Assembly (NCBI GenBank): GCA_018304285.1
Contig: JAGVWL010000027.1
Location: 1-14,274, forward strand
Direction of reading: 5' to 3'
Length of the DNA stretch: 14,274 nucleotides
Source of the DNA: Microcaldota archaeon
GTDB taxonomy: Archaea > Micrarchaeota > Micrarchaeia > Norongarragalinales > Norongarragalinaceae
The first letter of the stretch is position 1; every line of letters begins with the position of its first letter. Below, piece by piece: positions 1-6,088 of the stretch. Made by a program: the position numbers and the translations under genes. The notes beneath the pieces are model-generated. The model saw nothing but the letters and a program-made list of their open reading frames with translations. It ran no database searches and was not told the origin of the DNA.

Positions 1-42
1 GTCCACGCTGGCGTGCAGGTTGCGTATTTCCAAGACAGCCAC
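1..42 (-). CDS. sufC: SufC-like Fe-S assembly ATPase, N-terminal 14 codons only
   Basis: Only the first 14 codons are in the window; they run off the left edge and read MAVLEIRNLHASVD from a GTG start. The pattern LEIxNLHxSV is typical of the N-terminus of SufC, the ABC-type ATPase that works with SufB/SufD in Fe-S cluster assembly in the cytoplasm. A good Shine-Dalgarno core (AAGGTG on the minus strand, GGTG at 51-48) lies 5 nt before the GTG, which supports this start over the in-frame TTG three codons later. The gene begins 21 nt after the stop of the HTH regulator and is probably co-transcribed with it. Other ABC ATPases can begin similarly, so the call rests on a short peptide. Confidence 0.5.
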   Translation of the reverse strand, partial: MAVLEIRNLHASVD

Positions 43-63
43 TAAAACACCTTTTTCTTTTTG

Positions 64-426
64 CTAGTGCAGCTCTCGCGCTTTACTGTAGTCTTCAAGC
101 AAATTGCACGCCACGAGTTCGTAGTTGAATTGCGTGCAAGTGGAGCATATTGCGTTGGTGACGTGCTTGTGCGTCCAGACTTCTTCGGCGATTTTGCCCG
201 CGATTTCGTCGCAAGCTTTGTTCAAAACCGCGTTTCCTTCGATTTTGCGGATTTCGGCATTGTACTTGTTGGAGAGGTATTTGCTGACCGCCGCCTGCGT
301 TAATCCTAGCTCTTTGGCGATGCGCTCTTGCTTCAAGCCCTTTCGGTATAGTTTTTTGGCGATGCTCGCGCGCATTGCCGGAAGGTACTTGCGCACGATT
401 TCCTCGCAAGGAAACAACGTTTTCAT
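64..426 (-). CDS. Small HTH transcriptional regulator with cysteine cluster
   Basis: This 120-aa protein has a clear helix-turn-helix at about residues 31-53 (KQERIAKELGLTQAAVSKYL), of the XRE-like archaeal regulator type (similar to COG2522). The N-terminal half (CEEIVRKYLPAMRASIAKKL) also fits that family. The C-terminal part carries C94-x2-C97-x9-C107; with C7 and C72 there are five cysteines in 120 residues, so a metal or Fe-S cluster is possible (inference). I prefer the ATG at 426 to the GTG at 444, because the TATA box at 474-480 predicts a transcript start near 451, leaving a short leader with a GGGGCGAG SD-like stretch before 426. The gene lies directly upstream of the sufC-like gene, which suggests control of Fe-S assembly. 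The promoter palindrome suggests autoregulation. Confidence 0.85.
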   Translation of the reverse strand: MKTLFPCEEIVRKYLPAMRASIAKKLYRKGLKQERIAKELGLTQAAVSKYLSNKYNAEIRKIEGNAVLNKACDEIAGKIAEEVWTHKHVTNAICSTCTQFNYELVACNLLEDYSKARELH

Positions 427-463
427 AGACTCGCCCCACAACACTAGCTAATGAAAATAATGC

Positions 464-478
464 TATAACTGAGTTATA
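464..478. promoter_or_regulatory. Perfect 15-bp palindrome, probable operator
   Basis: TATAACTGAGTTATA is a perfect inverted repeat with 7-bp arms around one central base. It overlaps the TATA box of the HTH gene and reaches to about 13 nt before the predicted transcript start, so a dimer bound here would block TBP/TFB. The obvious candidate binder is the HTH protein encoded just downstream (inference). Confidence 0.55.
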
Positions 479-480
479 AA
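474..480 (-). promoter_or_regulatory. TATA box of the HTH regulator
   Basis: The minus strand reads TTTATAA here, matching the archaeal TATA consensus. It lies about 50 nt before the ATG at 426, so transcription would start near 451 with a leader of about 25 nt. It overlaps the right arm of the palindrome at 464-478. Confidence 0.6.
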
Positions 481-520
481 TCGTGTGGGTCGCACGCTAG
501 CCGCGTTTTCCTGCCCTCAC

Positions 521-1453
521 TCAAGCTTGCTTGAGAAATTGCTGGTAGACGAATTCGGCGAACGCTTTCTCGTCCTTCCGTTCGACCGCTTTTATGAGTG
601 CGTCGAAGTAGGATTGTGAATCTTTCGAGATGTTGAGCAGAGGATAGCCTTTGTCGAAAAGGGCCTTGTTGAGGAGAAGCCTCGACACTCGTTTGTTGCC
701 GTCCTCGAACGGATGTATCATGTAAAAGCGAAGGTGCAGCAGGGCTGCCAGTTCAATCGCGTTGAGCGCTCCTTCGCTGGCGTTGTACCATTCGATTAGG
801 GTTTGAAGCCTTTTCGTAACTTCCCTATGGGCGGGAGGCCGAAAGCCTATTTCTTCCGCCCGCTGGTAGCTTTTGAGGTAGATGTATGCCTGTTTCGAGC
901 GTAACCGTCCGGGTGCCCGTTTTCCGTATTGCGCCATGATGATTGCGTGAAGTTTCAAGAGGAAGCCGAGGGAAATGCCTTTCTTGCTTTCCTTGACGAA
1001 GCGAAGCCCCTTGATCATGTCGAGCGCCACCTGCAGGTTTTCGTCCCGCAGGCTCTTGACGTTCTCTTGGTCGAACTTGAATGCGAGGCCGGCGTCCTCT
1101 TTGGTGATGGGAACGCCTTCTGTGGTCAGCGTGGTGTAGACAAAATTGACTGTGTCCACTTCGTCTTTTTCGTCCTTAGCCGCTTTCCCGAGCTTCTTAA
1201 TTTTTGTGAGGTGTCTCCTGCGCCGTTTTTCCGCCTCAATGAGCTGCTCCCGCGAAAGGTAAAGGCGTCCTGCGCCGGATAAAATAGAATCGTACATTTT
1301 ATTCAGGAGTTCTTGCTTTTTTTCCTCAAGCCCTCTTTTTCCGGGAACCCTTTTTCCTAAAAACACTGAAAAAGATACGGGCTTTTCAAGCCGGACCGAT
1401 TCCTCCATATAGTAGTACTGCTGGCCATTGACGACCTTCGGTCGAATTCGCAT
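521..1453 (-). CDS. Fic-domain protein (probable AMP-transferase) with N-terminal inhibitory motif
   Basis: This 310-aa protein carries the Fic core motif HPFEDGNKRVSR at residues 247-258: catalytic H247, the acidic metal-binding position at D251, and R255/R258 for phosphate binding. Position 254 is Lys where classical AMPylating Fic has Gly, a GNKR form that recalls Doc. A flap-like segment with GxxR and PPAHREV lies at 192-212. The TLTTEG stretch at 108-113 fits the (S/T)xxxE(G/N) inhibitory helix, so this would be a class II, self-inhibited Fic protein. Residues 1-100 are basic and partly helical (KKQELL, EAEKRRRRH) and may bind nucleic acid or partner proteins. There is no signal peptide, so it is cytosolic. 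The TATA box spacing implies a leaderless mRNA starting at the ATG. The substrate is unknown, and no Phd-like antitoxin lies beside it. Confidence 0.9.
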   Translation of the reverse strand: MRIRPKVVNGQQYYYMEESVRLEKPVSFSVFLGKRVPGKRGLEEKKQELLNKMYDSILSGAGRLYLSREQLIEAEKRRRRHLTKIKKLGKAAKDEKDEVDTVNFVYTTLTTEGVPITKEDAGLAFKFDQENVKSLRDENLQVALDMIKGLRFVKESKKGISLGFLLKLHAIIMAQYGKRAPGRLRSKQAYIYLKSYQRAEEIGFRPPAHREVTKRLQTLIEWYNASEGALNAIELAALLHLRFYMIHPFEDGNKRVSRLLLNKALFDKGYPLLNISKDSQSYFDALIKAVERKDEKAFAEFVYQQFLKQA

Positions 1454-1473
1454 ATATTTAATAGCCGATACAA

Positions 1474-1481
1474 CTATTTAA
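1474..1481 (-). promoter_or_regulatory. TATA box of the Fic gene (leaderless start)
   Basis: The minus strand reads CCTTAAATAG across 1483-1474. Its centre is about 25 nt before the A of the ATG at 1453, so the transcript would begin at or next to the start codon. No Shine-Dalgarno sequence precedes that ATG, which agrees with a leaderless mRNA. Confidence 0.6.
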
Positions 1482-1503
1482 GGCTTACCACACATTTAAG
1501 CCT
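1481..1503. repeat. Inverted repeat AGGCTTA-N9-TAAGCCT abutting the Fic TATA box
   Basis: The two 7-base arms (1481-1487 and 1497-1503) are perfect complements with a 9-nt spacer. The site begins at the upstream edge of the TATA box, where TFB and many regulators bind. It could be an operator for the Fic gene. Confidence 0.45.
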
Positions 1504-1553
1504 AAAACTGTGTGCCTAAAAATCAAGAGCTAAAAGCTTACTACACATTTTAA
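1483..1553. repeat. Two direct repeats GCTTAC(C/T)ACACATTT(T)AA upstream of Fic
   Basis: The copy at 1483-1499 (gcttaccacacatttaa) and the copy at 1536-1553 (gcttactacacattttaa) differ by one substitution and one extra T. They begin 53 bp apart, about five DNA helical turns. The first copy overlaps the inverted repeat at the promoter. A diverged complementary element (tgtgtgcctaaa, 1509-1520) lies between them. These may be regulator sites. Confidence 0.45.
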
Positions 1554-1584
1554 TTGGTTGCAGTAAGGTAAGCTCGACTCCTTG

Positions 1585-1616
1585 GGTTGGGCTCCCTTCC
1601 GTGAGGGAGCCTAGCC
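1585..1616. other. GC-rich hairpin downstream of the large surface-protein gene
   Basis: GGCTCCCT (1590-1597) pairs with AGGGAGCC (1604-1611) around a 6-nt loop. Read on the plus strand the stem extends to 13 bp (1585-1616) through two G-U pairs; on the minus strand those become A-C mismatches. It lies about 39 nt past the stop of the operon's last gene and could end or stabilise that transcript, but no T-run follows on either strand. A small RNA on the plus strand is another possibility. Confidence 0.35.
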
Positions 1617-1649
1617 GGGGTAAAGCGCATTGGCCGGGCGAAAGGCGCG

Positions 1650-4600
1650 TCAGCGTTGCTGTTCGCTTTCCAGCGTATACGCCGGTTCGGGGTAGATGTA
1701 CTGCATTATCGTGAGGTTGTCTACGCTTGTTTTTCCGGAATCCCCGTCGTAAATTTTGATGTTTAAGTTCGGCACTCTGCCGTCAATAGACGTAACTGAT
1801 GAAACCCTGCCGAAACCGTCTATCAGCGTGCGTTTAGTGGCGTTTTGAATTACCGTAAACGTCCTGAATGTATTGTCGTAAGCGGTTACGCCGGCATTGC
1901 AGCGGAAGCGGTAAAACAAGTTGTAGAAGTATCCGCCTGAAGGAGGGCAGTAGGCTTTGTAACCCCAACCTTCAAAATCTTGCACCCCGTATTTCACAAA
2001 TCCCACGGTGGAGCTCGAACGTTCCGTGGTTTTAATGGCCATGGTTGTTTTTGCTCTCGGCAGCCTTTCTACAATGGAGTACTGTTCGCGCGTTGAAATC
2101 CAATTGTTACTGCCGCCACCGCCCACCGTCAAAACTCCGCCAGACTCCACGCACAAGCCGGCGTTGCAAACCCACTTGCTCGCATTAAGCGTATTGTCAT
2201 CGAAGTCGTCGTAAAACCAGTACACCCTTTGTTTGTTGCCCTGCGGCGTCATAGTCTGGTTGTTGCCGTACTCCAGCCTGTAAGAGTCTGTAACGCCGTT
2301 TTTAGGTAAAACCCGCTGGAGCCTGAACAAAATGTTGGTGGCCGTCGAATTGCAGTTTTCAACAGCCCTATCCAACTCTTTTTTTGCAATCGAATCCCAT
2401 ACTCCTACGTCCGAACAATCTGCTTTGAGCTTTCCAGCGGTTACTAGCAAAACGGTGTTTAGGGAAACGTTGGCTGTATAGTTCACCGTGAGCGCAAAAC
2501 CAGCGGTGTTGGAGATGTTTAGTTTCCGAGCATAGGCGAATGCACTTGAGTTCCAATCATTTCCGCTGGTAACGGCGAACTGCTGTAGCCCTGTAGAATT
2601 CCAGTTGCCCGCGGAATCGTTGAAGTAAAACGCCCATTTTACGAGCGCATTTTGCGCTGGCAGGATTTTCACTGCGCTTGCCTGAGCATTTTGCATTCCA
2701 CCGAGTGAAACCCACGAGCTGTTTTGCATCACGCCCGTTCCGTTGTCCCACGTGAAGATGAATCCGCCCAAGCCTGTTTGTGCATCGCTCAAGTTAGCAT
2801 AAAACAATGCCGCGGAATACGCCGCAGTAGTGTTGACGCCCTGCGAAAGGGCGCGTGGTGGGGTTCGGTCTACGATAAAACGCCGCGTTTGCGATGGCGT
2901 GGAATTTTGCTGGCCGTTTGACGCTATGACGAACCAGTCGTGGGTGCCCTCGCCGGCATTCCAGTCGAACTGGATGCTAGTGCCGTTGTACAACAGCCTC
3001 GGCTGGCCGCCGTTTGGCGCGCCGAAGACGTAAAACAAAACTTCGTTGCAGCCCGAACTGCTCGCCGAATATTCCAACCGTACGCTCGAACCGTTTGTAA
3101 TGAAGCCTTCGAGTGGTGACCATAATTGCAGGCAGAACTGGTTGGTGCAGGTTTGGTTCAAGACTAACACGTTCCAAGAAGTGCTTGCATAGTCGAAACC
3201 GTCGGAAGCGAAGGCAGTCAAGTTGTTCGAACCTACCTTATCCTCGGTGCCCTCCAGGATGAGCGTGTTGTTTACCCCGTTTTCGGCAGTTTCATTCCTG
3301 AACCAAGAGTAGAACAGCGTTTCGCCGTCCAAATCCGACGCGTTGATTTGGAACGAAGCGTTTTGGCCCAACGCGAGGGTTATGGCACCGGAAGCGGGGC
3401 AGAAGCCTGTAATTGTCGGAGGGCGGTTGAGGTTTAGAACGTTTATTTTGACCACGCGCGAGTCTTGCAAAAGCCCGTCGCTTGCGGTGATCACTGTGAA
3501 ATAAACGCCAGAATCGTTGAAGCCCGTCTGCCAAAAGCCGTCGCTTCCGACGGGCGCGCCTATAGCGTAAGTTATCCCGTCCCCTTCAAGGTCCGAAGCG
3601 ACGGGGGTTATGGAAACGTTTTGGGTTTCATTAACCGTTATTTCCTGGATTTCTTGCAGCAACGGCGCGTGGTCTGTAATCACTGGGTGGGAAATGCTTT
3701 TCGTCCTTCCCAAGTACGTCAAATCCACTGCCAAGGAATACGCGATGTCGTTGCGGCTCAAATTGTCCAATGCAAGCTGTGCGATGTTGCCGCCCGGTGT
3801 GAGCTGCAACTGCAGCACTCCAGTCTGGCGGATTTCCATACCTTTCAACAAGTAATATGTAACGTTCGCTCCTACCTGCGTGTCGAGAAGATTGTTCAAA
3901 ATCAATATCGCCTGGGTGCTTGGGCCGCTAATCACTTCCGGAATGATCAGCCGGGGGTCTATGAACGCCGTTTTCAGCGAAAAGCCCGAAAAAGTTTTAG
4001 TCTCGTTGTTCTCGACAAATTCCAGGGAGTATTCCGTTTCCCCTTCGTCGCTGGACGCGTTGAACTGCAAAGAATCGGTGAGATTTCTGGAGAAAAGCTT
4101 TTCCGCCACGACTGCATCACCTTGCTTCAAAACCAGCCGGTAAACGCTGGAATTCTGGAATTCGCCTATTAGCGCGAGGGAAACGTTCAAATCAACCTGC
4201 GCGCCTGGCCTTACGGGGTTCGCGTAGTCCATCGAGTTGATTATTATCGGAGAGTTCGGGTAGTACTCGATTTTGTAAGTCATTTTCTTGTAGAGCCTGA
4301 AAATGCCGCCTTCGCAGTCCACTGCAGCAACAGGCCTGATGTTAGCAACAACTGCTTGCCTATCCTGAGAGAATGAATCGAAAAACTTTATTTCCGCGGG
4401 AGTGGAGTTGGAAAGGCAGACTCTGGAAACAAATTGTGTGCCGTTCCAAGAAGGCAAATTAACTGCCAAGTCTACCGGCTCTTCTAGAGAAACCAATCTG
4501 ACGTTTACGATTACGCTCTTCAAAGGAAAGAACGATACTATAGATTTGCGCGGCAAAGCCAATTCATAATACTCCTGTTGAAGCGCGGTTCCGTCAACGG

Positions 4601-5564
4601 CTAAAAGCGAGTAGTTCTCCCCTTGAATTATGGAATAGTTCGTGAAGTTCAATTGGATTTCCTGCGAGAAAGTCTGGTTGGAATCGAAAAAGATTTTCGA
4701 CCTCATTTTTCCAATGGAATTCTCGTCGACAGTTTCGCCCGCAACGTATGAAAAGCCCGAAGTGTTGGCGTACTGTTGGCATGTCGCTTTCCAGTCGCTT
4801 TCGTTCACTTGCGACGGGAAGGAGACCCGCGCGAAAGGCGAGCCGTAGAAGGAATAAGACATTAGCGTCAAGCCGCTGGGCTGTTGCGACTCCCAGTAGT
4901 ATAAGTTTCGGGCGTTGGTGTAAGCTCTTCCTACTTCGTTTATTTTAACCAGCGAGCACAAGAACGCGTAGACGAAATCGCGGTTTGGAACGGCGTTTGT
5001 CGCAACAACCAGCGAATCCTGCCCGAGTGCCCCAATGAAGGAATTTTCGCCGGAGAACGAGCGTGGAAGGTACAAGCCGCTGTAAGCGCTGTCTGAAATG
5101 AATAGCGGTTTTTTCGAGGCGAAAGCGCTTTTCAGCTGTGGGTCGTCTGGCGTGAGCCTGGAACCGTCGTTTGTTTTGATGACTGCCCTTCCGTTTTCAA
5201 TGCCGCCGAACGCTTCCAGCGCAAACAACCCGCTTTGCTGCCAGGCGTTGAAATCGGTTTTCAGTGTATTCCAATTCCAGCTGTTGCCGATTATTGTGTT
5301 GTAGCGGAAGATGTTGTTGTTCGGAAACGCTTTGGAAAGCAAATTCCCCGTAGCACAGCGGGGGTTTGGCCCGATGCAGCCCAACACCGGGCCGTCGGTG
5401 GTGTAGTACGTGGAATGTTGGAGGTTGAATTGGTCTTGCAGCAGCGCTTGCTTTAACTCTGCCGGCGAGTCGCCGACAATGCGCGCCACGCTTGCGGATT
5501 CGAAGCTGGACGAAGCGGCGTGCACGGCCGCGGACAGCAACAACAGCAAAAGTACTATTTTCAC
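1650..5564 (-). CDS. Secreted multidomain surface protein: degenerate C25-like domain, cadherin/Ig-like domains, DUF2341, jelly-roll tail
   Basis: I start this gene at the GTG at 5564 (1304 aa), one base after the upstream stop, because it has an SD-like GAGG 9 nt before it and gives a clean signal peptide (MKIVLLLLLLSAAVHA, cut after A16). In-frame ATG at 5591 and TTG at 5594 are alternatives. Residues about 80-250 resemble the second half of a gingipain/C25 caspase-like fold, ending in YSFYGSP (family Y-LLGDP), but the catalytic positions are changed: GHG is FGG near 119-121, and the Cys site is ISDSAYSG near 156-163. Two cadherin/PKD-like domains follow (ITVNETQNVSI, NRPPTI), then Ig-like domains, DUF2341 from about 1002 and a jelly-roll domain from about 1115. 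It has many N-x-S/T sequons and no C-terminal membrane anchor. It is the last gene of the operon. Probably a surface adhesin or scaffold. Confidence 0.8.
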   Translation of the reverse strand: MKIVLLLLLLSAAVHAASSSFESASVARIVGDSPAELKQALLQDQFNLQHSTYYTTDGPVLGCIGPNPRCATGNLLSKAFPNNNIFRYNTIIGNSWNWNTLKTDFNAWQQSGLFALEAFGGIENGRAVIKTNDGSRLTPDDPQLKSAFASKKPLFISDSAYSGLYLPRSFSGENSFIGALGQDSLVVATNAVPNRDFVYAFLCSLVKINEVGRAYTNARNLYYWESQQPSGLTLMSYSFYGSPFARVSFPSQVNESDWKATCQQYANTSGFSYVAGETVDENSIGKMRSKIFFDSNQTFSQEIQLNFTNYSIIQGENYSLLAVDGTALQQEYYELALPRKSIVSFFPLKSVIVNVRLVSLEEPVDLAVNLPSWNGTQFVSRVCLSNSTPAEIKFFDSFSQDRQAVVANIRPVAAVDCEGGIFRLYKKMTYKIEYYPNSPIIINSMDYANPVRPGAQVDLNVSLALIGEFQNSSVYRLVLKQGDAVVAEKLFSRNLTDSLQFNASSDEGETEYSLEFVENNETKTFSGFSLKTAFIDPRLIIPEVISGPSTQAILILNNLLDTQVGANVTYYLLKGMEIRQTGVLQLQLTPGGNIAQLALDNLSRNDIAYSLAVDLTYLGRTKSISHPVITDHAPLLQEIQEITVNETQNVSITPVASDLEGDGITYAIGAPVGSDGFWQTGFNDSGVYFTVITASDGLLQDSRVVKINVLNLNRPPTITGFCPASGAITLALGQNASFQINASDLDGETLFYSWFRNETAENGVNNTLILEGTEDKVGSNNLTAFASDGFDYASTSWNVLVLNQTCTNQFCLQLWSPLEGFITNGSSVRLEYSASSSGCNEVLFYVFGAPNGGQPRLLYNGTSIQFDWNAGEGTHDWFVIASNGQQNSTPSQTRRFIVDRTPPRALSQGVNTTAAYSAALFYANLSDAQTGLGGFIFTWDNGTGVMQNSSWVSLGGMQNAQASAVKILPAQNALVKWAFYFNDSAGNWNSTGLQQFAVTSGNDWNSSAFAYARKLNISNTAGFALTVNYTANVSLNTVLLVTAGKLKADCSDVGVWDSIAKKELDRAVENCNSTATNILFRLQRVLPKNGVTDSYRLEYGNNQTMTPQGNKQRVYWFYDDFDDNTLNASKWVCNAGLCVESGGVLTVGGGGSNNWISTREQYSIVERLPRAKTTMAIKTTERSSSTVGFVKYGVQDFEGWGYKAYCPPSGGYFYNLFYRFRCNAGVTAYDNTFRTFTVIQNATKRTLIDGFGRVSSVTSIDGRVPNLNIKIYDGDSGKTSVDNLTIMQYIYPEPAYTLESEQQR
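2593..2636. repeat. 44-bp exact repeat, copy 1 (inside the 1304-aa gene)
   Basis: This stretch is identical over 44 bases to 12518-12561. Both copies encode the WAFYFNDSAGNWNST part of the shared Ig-like domain. The flanking DNA is much less conserved than this block. Confidence 0.9.
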
Positions 5565-5565
5565 A

Positions 5566-6069
5566 CTACAAAACCTCGATAAGTTCGGCATCAAGTCTGC
5601 CGATTAGGTGGATCCAGTCTCCGGCTTGAAACTCGCCTTTTTTAGCGTCAGTTTCGACGACAACCCCGCAGTCGACCCAAAGGATTTCCCGCGGCGGCGC
5701 GCCTCCGTGTTCCGCAGCAGGTTTTTTTTCTATCACCTGGCCGAAAATTTCAAAGTGGACTGTTCTTTCATCGATCCAGTTAGCCCTCTTTTCCTTCAAT
5801 TGATTTTTTCCCGATTTTAAATTGAGAAATTTAAGCCCGACGTTTGCGTATCGATTGAGCAAATTATCCAACAGTTTGCGTCCATAACCGAGCCGGTGCG
5901 TTGGAATTTTCATGCTTGGATATGGGAAGAGACGCCGCCAATTTGGGACAAATGCCCAAATTCGAACGCCATTTATTTCGAGTTTGATAAATGCATCTAC
6001 GATGCTATCTTCGCTTTCGGCGGCGCAGGGTATGGCTTCTAAAATTTTTGCCTTGTACGGTTCTGTCAT
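5566..6069 (-). CDS. Cytosolic hypothetical protein, candidate immunity protein for the upstream toxin-like protein
   Basis: I do not recognise the family of this 167-aa protein. It has no signal peptide or membrane segment, so it should stay in the cytoplasm, unlike all its operon neighbours. Predicted beta-rich segments (IVDAFIKLEINGVRIWAFV, residues 23-41; TVHFEIFGQVIEK, 103-115; ILWVDCGVVVE, 129-139; DWIHLIGRLDAELIEV, 151-166) flank a basic helical stretch (RKLLDNLLNRY, 64-74); an OB-like or small beta-barrel fold is possible. It starts 19 nt after the toxin-like gene behind the best Shine-Dalgarno site in the window, implying strong translation. Its stop lies one base before the next start. 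Its size, location and position fit an immunity protein, but no sequence motif proves it. Confidence 0.6.
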   Translation of the reverse strand: MTEPYKAKILEAIPCAAESEDSIVDAFIKLEINGVRIWAFVPNWRRLFPYPSMKIPTHRLGYGRKLLDNLLNRYANVGLKFLNLKSGKNQLKEKRANWIDERTVHFEIFGQVIEKKPAAEHGGAPPREILWVDCGVVVETDAKKGEFQAGDWIHLIGRLDAELIEVL

Positions 6070-6073
6070 TTAT

Positions 6074-6082
6074 ATCACCTCT
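6074..6082 (-). promoter_or_regulatory. Strong Shine-Dalgarno site before the immunity candidate
   Basis: The minus strand reads AGAGGTGAT, a full match to the archaeal anti-SD complement, 4 nt before the ATG at 6069. The other genes of this operon have weak SD sites and TTG or GTG starts, so this gene is probably translated at a higher rate than the toxin-like gene before it. Confidence 0.7.
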
Positions 6083-6088
6083 TAGAGC

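Noticed and set aside
521..534. TCAAGC-TT-GCTTGA hairpin at the end of the Fic gene as a terminator
   Set aside because: The stem is short, overlaps the stop codon and has no T-run after it.
1560..1650. tRNA or tRNA fragment around the GC-rich hairpin
   Set aside because: No T-loop GTTCRA element, anticodon arm or acceptor pairing could be fitted on either strand.
1650..1700. PEP-x-Y-x-LESEQQR C-terminus as a PEP-CTERM-type sorting signal
   Set aside because: No membrane helix or basic tail follows the PEP motif, and endings of this kind are usual for DUF2341/jelly-roll proteins, so it is probably part of the fold.
3465..4172. Plus-strand open frame of 235 codons
   Set aside because: It lies wholly inside the 1304-aa gene, has an arginine- and cysteine-biased shadow composition, and shows no promoter, SD site or domain.
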